The translations under genes and the position numbers were made by a program. The notes below the pieces were generated by a model. It searched no databases, had not been told where the DNA came from, and saw only the letters and a list, made by a program, of their open reading frames with translations. This document shows positions 6,538-14,103 of a stretch of DNA of 14,103 bases, piece after piece. Every line of letters begins with the position of its first letter. The stretch's first letter is position 1. This DNA is from CAWVWF01 sp963933885 (GTDB lineage: Bacteria; Bacteroidota; Bacteroidia; Flavobacteriales_C; GCA-002722245). The stretch covers positions 1-14,103 of the forward strand of contig CAWVWF010000085.1 in assembly GCA_963933885.1 (NCBI GenBank), in the 5' to 3' direction.

Positions 6538-7841
6538 GATATTCTTTTAATGTCAGCTCCTAAGGCTTGTAATCTTGTATCAATATTTTGGTATCCTCTA
6601 TCAATCTGTTCGATGTTATGTATCGTTGATTTACCTTTTGCTGATAAAGCTGCGATAAGTAATGAAACTCCAGCTCTAATGTCAGGTGATGTCATTTCTA
6701 TACCTCTTAATCGACTTTGTTTATTCATACCTATTACAGTTGCTCTATGTGGATCACAAAGGATAATCTGAGCACCCATTTCGATTAACTTATCAGTAAA
6801 GAATAATCTGGATTCAAACATCTTTTGATGTATCAATACACTTCCCTTAGCTTGAATAGCTGTAACTAACATGATGCTTATTAAATCTGGTGTGAAACCA
6901 GGCCATGGAGCATCTGCTATTGTAAGCATTGAACCGTCAATGAAACTTTCAATTTCGTAATTTTCTTGAGAAGGTATGATTAAATCATCACCGTCTAATT
7001 CCATTTGAATCCCTAATCTTGCAAAAGTACTTGGTATAACTCCTAAATCTGGGTAAGAAACATCTTTAATCCTTAAGTTCGATTCAGTAATTGCTGCTAA
7101 ACCTATGAATGATCCTATTTCGATCATGTCAGGTAGGATTTTGTGTTCTGTTCCTCCTAAGTAATCAACTCCTTCTATTACAAGAAGATTTGATCCGACA
7201 CCAGATATCTTGGCTCCCATTCTTATAAGCATTTTAGCCAGTTGCTGTAGGTATGGTTCGCATGCTGCGTTGTAGATTGTTGTTGTTCCTTGTGCTAAAA
7301 CAGCTGCCATTAAAATATTAGCAGTTCCTGTTACAGAAGCTTCATCAAGTAACATATATGTACCTTGAAGTTTGTCAGCTTCTACTTTATAAAACTTACT
7401 TGCTGCTTGGTATTCGAATTTAGCACCTAGTTTTTGAAAACCAACAAAATGTGTGTCAACTCTTCTTCTTCCAATTTTATCACCTCCTGGAGCCGGAATG
7501 TACCCTTTTCCAAAGCGACCTAATAATGGACCGACAATCATAATTGATCCTCTTAATCCTCCACCTTTAGTTTTGAATTCATCGGACTTCATATATTCCA
7601 AGTCAACATCATCAGCTTGGAATTCATACTCTTCTTCACCAAGTTTATTTACTTTAACACCCATACATTCTAACAAGTCAATTAACTTGTTAACGTCACG
7701 GATATTCGGAACTTTCTTAATTGTTACTTTTTCTGGAGTTAATAAAACTGCACATAAGATTTGTAAAGTTTCATTTTTAGCTCCTTGAGGCGTTATTTCT
7801 CCTTCTAGTCTGTTTCCTCCTGTGATTTCAAATGCTCCCAT
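6534..7841 (-). CDS. murA: UDP-N-acetylglucosamine 1-carboxyvinyltransferase MurA, Asp-type active site
   Basis: The 435-aa enzyme transfers enolpyruvate from PEP to UDP-GlcNAc, the first committed step of peptidoglycan synthesis, in the cytoplasm. Visible family residues are the substrate-binding pair K22-N23 (GAKNETLQ), the LRGS arginine R97, the GFTPD loop with the catalytic-base Asp (E. coli D305 equivalent) and DIRAG with the Arg equivalent to E. coli R397. The mobile-loop motif reads PGGDKIGRRRVDTH, so residue 121 is Asp where E. coli has Cys115, the residue alkylated by fosfomycin. MurA enzymes with Asp here (Mycobacterium tuberculosis, Chlamydia, Borrelia) are active but insensitive to the drug. 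It lies 3 nt after the DUF4290 stop and overlaps the thioredoxin lipoprotein gene by 4 nt, placing it mid-operon. Length is normal (E. coli MurA is 419 aa). Confidence 0.98.
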   Translation of the reverse strand: MGAFEITGGNRLEGEITPQGAKNETLQILCAVLLTPEKVTIKKVPNIRDVNKLIDLLECMGVKVNKLGEEEYEFQADDVDLEYMKSDEFKTKGGGLRGSIMIVGPLLGRFGKGYIPAPGGDKIGRRRVDTHFVGFQKLGAKFEYQAASKFYKVEADKLQGTYMLLDEASVTGTANILMAAVLAQGTTTIYNAACEPYLQQLAKMLIRMGAKISGVGSNLLVIEGVDYLGGTEHKILPDMIEIGSFIGLAAITESNLRIKDVSYPDLGVIPSTFARLGIQMELDGDDLIIPSQENYEIESFIDGSMLTIADAPWPGFTPDLISIMLVTAIQAKGSVLIHQKMFESRLFFTDKLIEMGAQIILCDPHRATVIGMNKQSRLRGIEMTSPDIRAGVSLLIAALSAKGKSTIHNIEQIDRGYQNIDTRLQALGADIKRIS

Positions 7842-7844
7842 TAC

Positions 7845-8492
7845 TTATCTGTTATTTTTACGAAATGTTTTCTTTCCTTTTTTGTATGCACTAGTTGTAT
7901 TCTTTCTCTGGCTACCTTTAGTTGTACTAGGTTTTGTTCTTGTAATAAGATCACTAGTTTTTTGTAAAGTATAAGTTTCTTTAAGCGCTAATTCGCCGTT
8001 TGAAAGAAGTGATAATTGATCAAGAATTAGTTGATCGTTAACACTATCTCTGTTATACATTAAATAGTTTTTCTTCATTACATTGGCAATGTAATAAGTA
8101 AAGGAATCCTTTTCTTCACCATCTTCCATTGCTATAGCTTTCTTGATAAAACTTTCAACTGCCTTACCATAGTGACGAAATCTAATCCTTGTAGCAGGAT
8201 ATTTCATCTTACCAGGTTTTTTTTGCAACTCTTCTTTTTCTGGATAAGGGTATGGTGAGTCTACATCCAATTTAAAGTCAGATATGATAATCATATGATC
8301 CCATAAGCGCTGTACAAAGTCATCAGCTTCTTTGAATTGAGGCTTTACTTGTCCCATTACTTTTACAATTGAATGAGCAACAGTATTTCGCTCTTCTCTG
8401 TTCTCAATAGTAAATGCATGATTGATCATTTTATGTATATTTCTACCGTATTCAGGTATAACAATTTGAGATCGTTGAGTATTATATTCCAT
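7845..8492 (-). CDS. DUF4290 family protein of unknown function
   Basis: I recognise the 215-aa protein as DUF4290, a family I know only from Bacteroidota, from its N-terminal YNTQRSQIVIPEYGRNIH (3-20) and the following predicted mostly helical region to about 175. There is no signal peptide, membrane helix or known catalytic motif, so it is probably cytoplasmic. The last ~38 residues (178-215) are rich in Lys, Arg, Ser and Thr and look disordered; such a tail could contact nucleic acid or the membrane surface, but this is speculation. It sits between a PcrA/UvrD helicase (34 nt upstream) and murA (3 nt downstream) in the same direction, so co-expression with DNA repair and cell-wall synthesis is likely. 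I assign no function. Confidence 0.85.
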   Translation of the reverse strand: MEYNTQRSQIVIPEYGRNIHKMINHAFTIENREERNTVAHSIVKVMGQVKPQFKEADDFVQRLWDHMIIISDFKLDVDSPYPYPEKEELQKKPGKMKYPATRIRFRHYGKAVESFIKKAIAMEDGEEKDSFTYYIANVMKKNYLMYNRDSVNDQLILDQLSLLSNGELALKETYTLQKTSDLITRTKPSTTKGSQRKNTTSAYKKGKKTFRKNNR

Positions 8493-8526
8493 ATATTATA
8501 TATAAACTTTCTTGAATATTTTAAAG

Positions 8527-10788
8527 CTAGCCAACTATTTTAAGTTTAGCAAATTTCAAAAGTATTTGTTTTTTACCATGCTTTGTGAATTGTATCGTTG
8601 CTTTTTTACTTGCGCCTAAGCCTTCAATACTGATCACACTGCCTTTTCCAAATCTTAAATGCTCAACTTCTGTCCCTGTTTTTATCTTTTCTGTTGATGA
8701 ACTAACTGTTTTTGGCATCGTTTGAGCTGCCTTTTGTAAACTAACTAGTTTTTGTCCTGAAGGAATTAGGGAATGACTCTTTGCAAAACCATCTCTTTTG
8801 TCGAAAGCAGACGGGACTGATTTCTTTGATTTTATGTCTAAAAATTCTTTTGGTATTTCTGATATAAATCTACTTGCTTCAGAATATGTAATATCACCAT
8901 ATTTAAATCTAGTTTGTGCGTAAGTTAAATGAGCTGATTTTTCAGCACGCGTTATTGCAACATAAAATAGTCTTCTTTCTTCTTCTAATTCTAATCTGGA
9001 TGTAAGTGCTAATTTGGAAGGGAATAAGTTTTCTTCCATTCCAACTACAAATACATGTGGGAATTCAAGTCCCTTAGAACTATGAATTGTCATTAATGAC
9101 ACTCTGTTTAGATCATCTTCAGAAGCTTTATCGGCATCGGTTAATAATGCAACATCTTCCATGAATTTATCTAATGTCTTAGTAGGTGTTACTGTTTTCT
9201 CTTCAACTGCTGTAAACTGTTTCAAACCATTAAGTAATTCCTGTATGTTTTCATACTTGGAAATTCCCTCTGGTGTTTTATCAGCATATAAATTTTTTAG
9301 AATTCCTGTATTGGAGGCAATATGTTCTCCAAGTTCAAAGGCATTCTTTTTATATAATTCACTACCAAAACTAAGAATCATTGTAGCGAAGTCTTGAATC
9401 TTCTTACTTGGTCCGTTACCAATACCTGTATTGTATTTTTCTATATTAGAGACAACTTCCCAAATACTAATATTGTTTGAATTTGCTATAAGAATTAATT
9501 TGTCAATACTAGTTTTACCAATACCTCTAGTTGGGTAATTTATTATTCTTTTTAAAGCCTCTTCATCACTTGGATTTACAATCATCCTGAAATAGCTTAA
9601 AAGATCCTTTATTTCCTTCCTTTGGTAAAAAGATAGACCTCCATAGATCCTATAAGGAATATTTAACTTTCTTAAAGATTCTTCCATAGCTCTTGATTGA
9701 GCATTTGTCCTGTAAAGAATAGCAAAAGCATTATTTGCCTCATGCATTTCATGTTTCATTTCATAAATCGTATTCGCTACAACTTTACCTTCTTCATTAT
9801 CTGTCTTAGTCTTTATTACTTTAATCTTGTTACCTTCTTCATTATTAGTCCAAACATCTTTTTTGAATTGATTTTCATTATGAGCTATTATAGCATTTGC
9901 AGCATTTACTATATTCTTAGTAGATCTATAGTTTTGTTCTAATTTGAAGGTTCCTGCTGATTTGTAATCTTTTTTGAAATTTAATATGTTCTCGATATTT
10001 GCTCCTCTAAAAGAATATATACTCTGAGCATCATCACCTACAACACAAATGTTCTGATTCTTTTTAGCGAGCATTTTAACAATAGTGTATTGAGCATAAT
10101 TGGTATCTTGATATTCATCTACTAATACATATTTAAACAGATTTTGATATTTAAGTAATGTGTCAGGAAAGAGTTTGAACAATTTATAGGTTAAAAATAG
10201 CAAGTCATCAAAGTCCATCGCAGCAGCCTTTATACAACGATTATTATATATGGTATATATCTGACCAATCTCTGGTTTAGCCATCATTTTGTCTTCATTT
10301 AATATTGCACTATCAGCATTGTAAGCCTTAGCAGATATCAAATTGTTTTTTGCTGCACTTATTCTACTATAAACCATATTAGGTTTATATATCTTGTCAT
10401 CAAGTTTTAATTCTTTAATAATAGACTTGAGTAAGTTCTTGGCATCTGAAGTGTCATATATTGTAAAGTTATAAGGGAATCCAATTTTGTCAGATTCAGT
10501 TCTTAAGATCCTAGAGAAGATAGAGTGAAAGGTACCCATCCATAAACTACGAGCTTCAAGACCAACTATTTTTTCTATTCTTTCTCTCATTTCTTTAGCA
10601 GCCTTATTAGTAAAGGTTAGAGAAAGAATGTTAAATGCATCTATTCCATTATGTAATAAATGTGCAATTCTATAAGTAAGCACTCTGGTTTTACCAGATC
10701 CTGCTCCAGCAAGAATCATATTTGGTCCTTCGAGCGATAAAACAGCTTCTTTTTGAGCTTCATTTAGCTCGTTAATAAATTGTGGCAT
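8527..10788 (-). CDS. pcrA: ATP-dependent DNA helicase, PcrA/UvrD type (SF1A)
   Basis: The 753-aa helicase has every superfamily 1A motif: Q-motif region ELNEAQKEAV (7-16), Walker A AGAGSGKT (27-34), Ia LSLTFTNKAAKEM (55-67), Ib GTFHSI (85-90), II VLVDEYQDTN (221-230), III VVGDDAQSIYSFRGA (249-263), IV LEQNYRST (283-290), V MTIHSSKGLEFPHVFVVGMEE (566-586) and VI RRLFYVAITRAEK (605-617). Residues ~704-753 (GTEVEHLRFGKGSVISIEGLG...LLKFAKLKIVG) match the C-terminal Tudor-like module of PcrA, which binds RNA polymerase in Bacillus. It translocates 3'-5' on single-stranded DNA in nucleotide excision and transcription-coupled repair, removal of RecA filaments and rolling-circle replication. It heads the leftward operon. 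ATG 10788 must be the start or nearly so, because the next Met (24) lies beside Walker A and starting there would lose the Q-motif. pcrA versus uvrD is a naming choice. Confidence 0.96.
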   Translation of the reverse strand: MPQFINELNEAQKEAVLSLEGPNMILAGAGSGKTRVLTYRIAHLLHNGIDAFNILSLTFTNKAAKEMRERIEKIVGLEARSLWMGTFHSIFSRILRTESDKIGFPYNFTIYDTSDAKNLLKSIIKELKLDDKIYKPNMVYSRISAAKNNLISAKAYNADSAILNEDKMMAKPEIGQIYTIYNNRCIKAAAMDFDDLLFLTYKLFKLFPDTLLKYQNLFKYVLVDEYQDTNYAQYTIVKMLAKKNQNICVVGDDAQSIYSFRGANIENILNFKKDYKSAGTFKLEQNYRSTKNIVNAANAIIAHNENQFKKDVWTNNEEGNKIKVIKTKTDNEEGKVVANTIYEMKHEMHEANNAFAILYRTNAQSRAMEESLRKLNIPYRIYGGLSFYQRKEIKDLLSYFRMIVNPSDEEALKRIINYPTRGIGKTSIDKLILIANSNNISIWEVVSNIEKYNTGIGNGPSKKIQDFATMILSFGSELYKKNAFELGEHIASNTGILKNLYADKTPEGISKYENIQELLNGLKQFTAVEEKTVTPTKTLDKFMEDVALLTDADKASEDDLNRVSLMTIHSSKGLEFPHVFVVGMEENLFPSKLALTSRLELEEERRLFYVAITRAEKSAHLTYAQTRFKYGDITYSEASRFISEIPKEFLDIKSKKSVPSAFDKRDGFAKSHSLIPSGQKLVSLQKAAQTMPKTVSSSTEKIKTGTEVEHLRFGKGSVISIEGLGASKKATIQFTKHGKKQILLKFAKLKIVG

Positions 10789-10792
10789 ACCC

Positions 10793-10800
10793 CAAATTTA
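10793..10800 (-). promoter_or_regulatory. Candidate -7 promoter element for pcrA, only 4 nt before its ATG
   Basis: On the minus strand TAAATTTG matches the Bacteroidota -7 consensus TAnnTTTG exactly and is followed by GGGT and then the pcrA ATG. Transcription would begin at or within a few bases of the start codon, giving a leaderless or nearly leaderless mRNA. No good TTG element lies 19-20 nt upstream (I see TTC), so the match could be chance in this A/T-rich stretch. Confidence 0.35.
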
Positions 10801-10881
10801 ATAAAAACATACCTAATTAGAATACTTTATGAAAAATAATTTAACAGCTTCAATCTATTGTGTGTGAGGGTTTAAAGCGTC

Positions 10882-10907
10882 TTATCCACACTTGTCTGTG
10901 TGTAAAA
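10882..10907. promoter_or_regulatory. Inverted pair of DnaA-box-like 9-mers in the divergent intergenic region
   Basis: TTATCCACA on the plus strand (10882-10890) is identical to the strongest E. coli DnaA box. Eight bases later TGTGTAAAA (10899-10907) is, on the minus strand, TTTTACACA, which also fits TTWTNCACA. They lie in the 241-nt gap (10789-11029) between the leftward pcrA operon and the rightward str operon, in A/T-rich DNA, 33 nt upstream of the rpsL -33 element. This may be a DnaA-controlled regulatory site or part of an origin; two boxes alone do not show which. Confidence 0.4.
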
Positions 10908-10940
10908 CTGGGAAATTTTGAAACATTTTGAATATTCGCA

Positions 10941-10970
10941 TTGATAATCCAAAAATTACGTCTATCTTTG
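10941..10970 (+). promoter_or_regulatory. Bacteroidota-type promoter of the rpsL-rpsG-fusA operon
   Basis: TTG (10941-10943), 19 nt, then TATCTTTG (10963-10970) is an exact fit to the primary sigma promoter of this phylum (TTTG/TTG at -33, TAnnTTTG at -7, ~19-nt spacing). Transcription should start at about 10974-10978. That places ~55 nt of leader before the rpsL ATG at 11030 and rules out the longer in-frame reading that begins upstream of the promoter. Confidence 0.85.
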
Positions 10971-10973
10971 CCC

Positions 10974-10992
10974 TCCCGTTTTTTGAGCGGGA
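10974..10992 (+). promoter_or_regulatory. Small stem-loop at the predicted 5' end of the str operon mRNA
   Basis: TCCCG (10974-10978) and CGGGA (10988-10992) pair over 5 bp with a 9-nt T-rich loop, right at the predicted transcription start. It may stabilise the 5' end of an abundant mRNA or serve as a ribosomal-protein feedback site. The stem is short and the role is a guess. Confidence 0.3.
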
Positions 10993-11029
10993 ACAATTGT
11001 ATTTATTTAGAAGTGAATTTTTAAGAGAT

Positions 11030-11404
11030 ATGCCAACTATTCAACAGTTAATAAGAAAAGGACGAGTAAGTAAGACTCGTAAAAGTAAAGCTGCTGCGCT
11101 GGATGCTTGTCCTCAGAGAAGAGGAGTATGTACTAGGGTTTATACTACCACTCCAAAGAAGCCTAACTCAGCGATGAGAAAGGTTGCAAGGGTGAGATTG
11201 ACAAACGGAATCGAAGTGTCAGCTTACATACCTGGAGAGGGTCATAACTTACAAGAGCACTCGATTGTTCTTGTAAGAGGAGGAAGAGTGAAAGATTTAC
11301 CAGGGGTTAAATATCACATCGTAAGAGGTGCGTTAGATACAGCTGGTGTTGAGGGAAGAACTCAACGTAGATCTAAATATGGGGCAAAACGTCCTAAAAA
11401 GTAA
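11030..11404 (+). CDS. rpsL: 30S ribosomal protein S12
   Basis: The 124-aa protein reads MPTIQQLIRKGR ... RRSKYGAKRPKK, full length for S12. It sits at the decoding centre of the 30S subunit and supports tRNA selection accuracy. The conserved loops TTPKKPNSAMRK (40-51) and RGGRVKDLPGVKYH are intact. Both lysines whose substitution gives streptomycin resistance (E. coli K42 and K87 positions) are present, so the protein is of the drug-sensitive type. ATG 11030 was chosen over an in-frame TTG at 10928 because it yields the canonical N-terminus and because the operon promoter lies between the two. There is no Shine-Dalgarno; the leader is A/T-rich. It is the first gene of the str operon, 25 nt ahead of rpsG. 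Confidence 0.98.
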   Translation: MPTIQQLIRKGRVSKTRKSKAAALDACPQRRGVCTRVYTTTPKKPNSAMRKVARVRLTNGIEVSAYIPGEGHNLQEHSIVLVRGGRVKDLPGVKYHIVRGALDTAGVEGRTQRRSKYGAKRPKK

Positions 11405-11429
11405 GAACTTATAACGGTATAACACTGAG

Positions 11430-11900
11430 ATGAGAAAAAGTAAAGCAAAAGCTAGAATAGTATTACCAGATCCAAAATTTGGAGACATATTGGTAACGAA
11501 GTTTGTAAACAACCTAATGATGGGCGGTAAGAAGTCTACTGCATTCAACATCTTTTATGATGCGATGGATGTAATAGCTTCTAAAGTAGAGGAAGAAAAT
11601 CCTTTAGACGTTTTCAAGAAGGCTTTAACAAACATCACGCCAGGTGTAGAGGTAAGAAGTAAGAGAGTTGGAGGAGCAACTTTCCAAATTCCAGTTCCTA
11701 TCAGAGATAGCAGAAAGCAATCGATGGGGATTAAGTGGTTAATCGGATACGCAAGGAAGAGAAACGAGAAATCGATGGCTTCTAAATTAGCAGGAGAGAT
11801 TCTTGCTGGTGCGAAAGAAGAGGGTGCGGCTTATAAGAAGAAGGAAGATACACATCGAATGGCTGAAGCAAACAAAGCTTTCGCACATTTTAGAGTTTAA
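11430..11900 (+). CDS. rpsG: 30S ribosomal protein S7
   Basis: The 156-aa protein is full length for S7, with the N-terminal family signature DPKFGDILVTKFVNNLM (14-30) followed by GGKKSTAF, the hairpin EVRSKRVGGATFQIPVP (74-90) that reaches the E site and mRNA exit, and the conserved C-terminal half with THRMAEANKAFAHFR (141-155). S7 nucleates assembly of the 30S head by binding the 3' domain of 16S rRNA. In E. coli it also represses the str operon by binding the rpsL-rpsG junction. Here that junction is only 25 nt, and I saw no clear counterpart of the E. coli hairpin. fusA follows after 21 nt. Confidence 0.98.
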   Translation: MRKSKAKARIVLPDPKFGDILVTKFVNNLMMGGKKSTAFNIFYDAMDVIASKVEEENPLDVFKKALTNITPGVEVRSKRVGGATFQIPVPIRDSRKQSMGIKWLIGYARKRNEKSMASKLAGEILAGAKEEGAAYKKKEDTHRMAEANKAFAHFRV

Positions 11901-11921
11901 TAATATTACAAAGAAAGTCAG

Positions 11922-14027
11922 ATGGCTAAGAGGGATCTTAAATTCACAAGAAACATTGGTATCGCTGCTCACATTGATGCAGGGAAGACTACTACTACTG
12001 AGCGTATTTTATATTACGCAGGAGTAAGTCATAAAATTGGAGAAGTACATGATGGTGCTGCTACAATGGATTGGATGGAACAAGAGCAAGAAAGAGGTAT
12101 TACAATTACTTCTGCTGCAACTTCTGTTGTTTGGCCATATAGAGGTGCTGATTATCATGTGAATATTATCGATACTCCTGGACATGTTGATTTCACTGTT
12201 GAAGTAAACAGATCTTTAAGAGTATTAGATGGTTTAGTTTTCTTGTTTAGTGCTGTTGATGGTGTTGAGCCACAATCAGAAACTAACTGGAGATTAGCTG
12301 ATAACTATAATGTTTCAAGACTTGGGTTCGTTAATAAAATGGATCGTCAAGGTGCAGACTTTTTAAAAGTTTGTAATCAAGTTGAAGAAATGTTAGGAAC
12401 TAAGGCTGTACCGCTACAATTACCAATTGGAGCTGAAGACGAATTTAGAGGAGTTGTTGACTTGATTAACAATAAAGGTATTGTTTGGGAAGGAGAAGAT
12501 CAAGGAATGACTTTTACGGAAGTTCCAGTTCCTGAAGATATGCTTGAAGAAGTAGCTGAGTACAGAGAGAAATTGCTTGAAGCAATTGCTGAGTATGATG
12601 AAAGCTTAATGGAGAAGTTCTTCGATGATCCAGATTCAATTACAGAAAGAGAAGTATTGGATGCATTAAGAGGGGCTACTATTGATGGGAAATTTGTTCC
12701 TATGATGTGTGGTTCAGCATTTAAAAATAAAGGTGTACAAGCTATGCTTGACATTGTAATGGAAATTTTGCCTTCACCAATGGATCAAGAAGCGATTCAT
12801 GGGATTAATCCGAAAACGGATGAAGAAGTACAAAGATTACCATCTGTTAAGGAACCGTTTGCAGCTTTAGCTTTTAAAATTGCAACAGATCCTTTTGTAG
12901 GAAGATTATGTTTTACTAGAGCTTATTCTGGAGTTTTACCTTCAGGTTCTTATGTGTTGAACACGAGAACTATGAAAAAGGAAAGAATTTCTCGTATTTT
13001 CCAAATGCATGCTAATAGTCAGAATCAAATTGACGAATTACAAGCTGGAGATATTGCTGCTTTAGTTGGATTTAAAGATATTAGAACTGGTGATACCTTA
13101 TGTGCAGAAAATGCTCCTATTGTATTGGAATCAATGGATTTCCCTGATCCCGTAATTGGTATCGCTATTGAGCCTAAAACTCAAGCTGATGTTGATAGAC
13201 TGGGGATGGCTTTGAATAAGCTTGCTGAAGAAGATCCAACTTTTAAAGTTAAAACGGATGAGCATTCAGGACAAACAATTATTTCAGGAATGGGTGAACT
13301 TCACCTAGAAATTATCCTTGATAGATTAAAAAGAGAGTTTAAAGTTGAGTGTAACCAAGGTGAACCTCAAGTTAACTATAAAGAAACTATTACTAAAGTT
13401 ATCGATCACAAAGAGGTTTATAAGAAACAGTCTGGAGGTCGTGGTAAGTTTGCTGATATTTCTGTTGTTATTGAACCAAGAACTGATGAAAAAGAAGGTC
13501 TTGAATTTGTTAATAAGATAAAAGGAGGTAACGTACCAAAAGAATTTATTCCTTCAATAGAGAAAGGATTTAATGAAGCAATGAAAACAGGTGTTCTTGC
13601 TGGTTTCGAGGTTGATTCATTAAAAGTTACTTTATTAGATGGTTCTTTCCACCAAGTGGATTCAGATCAGTTATCTTTTGAGATTGCTGCGAAGATGGCA
13701 TACAAAAATGCTTGTCCACAAGCAGGACCTGTGTTACTTGAACCTATGATGAAGTTGGAAGTAATTACTCCTGAAGCAAATATGGGAGATGTTGTAGCCG
13801 ATCTGAATAGACGTAGAGGAATAATGGAAGGAATGGATGATAAAAATGGAGCTAAGGTTGTTAAAGCTAAAGTGCCATTGTCTGAAATGTTTGGATATGT
13901 AACAACATTAAGAACAATTACTTCAGGTAGAGCAACATCAACTATGGAATTCGCACATTTCGCGGAAGCTCCTAAGAATGTAGCACTGAATGTAATAGCG
14001 AAAGCTAAAGGAGAAGTAGAAGCATAA
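11922..14027 (+). CDS. fusA: Translation elongation factor G
   Basis: The 701-aa GTPase translocates tRNAs and mRNA after peptide transfer and, with RRF, recycles ribosomes. G-domain motifs are complete: G1 AHIDAGKTT (16-24), switch-I threonine in RGIT (58-61), G3 DTPGH (84-88), G4 NKMD (138-141) and G5 GSA (264-266). Domains II-V follow, including the domain IV stretch GGRGKFADISVVIEP. Length and location in the str operon, between rpsG (21 nt) and rpsJ (21 nt), mark it as the housekeeping EF-G rather than a tetracycline-protection or FusA2 paralogue. In E. coli fusA is followed by tufA; here rpsJ comes directly, so tuf must lie elsewhere. Confidence 0.99.
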   Translation: MAKRDLKFTRNIGIAAHIDAGKTTTTERILYYAGVSHKIGEVHDGAATMDWMEQEQERGITITSAATSVVWPYRGADYHVNIIDTPGHVDFTVEVNRSLRVLDGLVFLFSAVDGVEPQSETNWRLADNYNVSRLGFVNKMDRQGADFLKVCNQVEEMLGTKAVPLQLPIGAEDEFRGVVDLINNKGIVWEGEDQGMTFTEVPVPEDMLEEVAEYREKLLEAIAEYDESLMEKFFDDPDSITEREVLDALRGATIDGKFVPMMCGSAFKNKGVQAMLDIVMEILPSPMDQEAIHGINPKTDEEVQRLPSVKEPFAALAFKIATDPFVGRLCFTRAYSGVLPSGSYVLNTRTMKKERISRIFQMHANSQNQIDELQAGDIAALVGFKDIRTGDTLCAENAPIVLESMDFPDPVIGIAIEPKTQADVDRLGMALNKLAEEDPTFKVKTDEHSGQTIISGMGELHLEIILDRLKREFKVECNQGEPQVNYKETITKVIDHKEVYKKQSGGRGKFADISVVIEPRTDEKEGLEFVNKIKGGNVPKEFIPSIEKGFNEAMKTGVLAGFEVDSLKVTLLDGSFHQVDSDQLSFEIAAKMAYKNACPQAGPVLLEPMMKLEVITPEANMGDVVADLNRRRGIMEGMDDKNGAKVVKAKVPLSEMFGYVTTLRTITSGRATSTMEFAHFAEAPKNVALNVIAKAKGEVEA

Positions 14028-14048
14028 TTATTATAAGGTAACATTAAG

Positions 14049-14103
14049 ATGAGCCAGAAAATTAGAATTAAATTAAAGTCTTTCGATCACAACTTAGTTG
14101 ATA
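14049..14103 (+). CDS. rpsJ: 30S ribosomal protein S10 (partial, start only)
   Basis: ATG 14049 opens MSQKIRIKLKSFDHNLVD, 18 codons before the right edge, matching the S10 N-terminus (QKIRIRLK-F-DH). S10 is part of the 30S head and, as NusE, joins transcription antitermination complexes. It lies 21 nt after fusA, with the same A/T-rich spacer style, and normally begins the S10 ribosomal gene cluster. Confidence 0.93.
   Translation, partial: MSQKIRIKLKSFDHNLVD

Noticed and set aside
10928..11029. In-frame N-terminal extension of S12 beginning at TTG 10928
   Set aside because: The operon promoter (10941-10970) lies inside it, S12 begins canonically at MPTIQQL, and the extension resembles no known S12.
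10789..11029. Possible tRNA or small RNA gene in the divergent gap
   Set aside because: I saw no cloverleaf-like arms, CCA end or strong terminator; the gap is accounted for by promoters and the DnaA-like boxes.
13667..14044. 125-codon minus-strand open frame opposite the fusA 3' end
   Set aside because: It lies wholly opposite conserved EF-G coding sequence and its Ser/Ala/Thr-rich translation is typical of antisense frames.

Overview
This 14.1-kb window looks like chromosomal housekeeping DNA from a member of the Bacteroidota, AT-rich, most plausibly of the Cytophagales/Flammeovirga-like side (phylum well supported, order only a guess). The reasons are: a textbook Bacteroidota promoter in front of rpsL (TTG, 19 nt, TATCTTTG, matching the TAnnTTTG -7 element); no Shine-Dalgarno sequence at the starts examined, which instead have A/T-rich leaders; a DUF4290 gene, a family I know only from this phylum; and a str operon in which fusA is followed directly by rpsJ, with no tuf gene between.

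The window divides at one divergent intergenic region (10789-11029). Everything to its left is on the minus strand and everything to its right is on the plus strand. Reading leftward from the divide: a PcrA/UvrD helicase, a DUF4290 protein, MurA, and a TlpA-like thioredoxin lipoprotein sit tightly packed (gaps or overlaps of 34, 3 and -4 nt) and probably form one operon. After an 82-nt gap with a 7-bp inverted repeat come grpE and dnaJ (DnaK co-chaperones), closed by a strong intrinsic terminator. A second terminator-shaped hairpin lies only 7 nt before the next start codon. It is followed by a second packed operon: an ABC-2 exporter ATPase and its permease (8-nt overlap), a Ppx/GppA phosphatase (1-nt overlap) and an NtrC-type sigma-54 response regulator that runs off the left edge.

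Reading rightward from the divide: rpsL, rpsG, fusA and the first codons of rpsJ, the beginning of the str/S10 ribosomal supercluster, each separated by 21-25 nt and driven by the strong promoter at 10941-10970.

I saw no mobile elements, CRISPR arrays, RNA genes or defence systems, and no convincing undescribed system. The points most worth a second look are: an inverted pair of DnaA-box-like 9-mers exactly at the strand switch; a MurA with Asp instead of the fosfomycin-target Cys; an intrinsic-terminator-like hairpin abutting the start of the ABC operon; a possible leaderless pcrA transcript; the grpE-upstream inverted repeat; and a GAFTSA variant of the sigma-54 contact loop.
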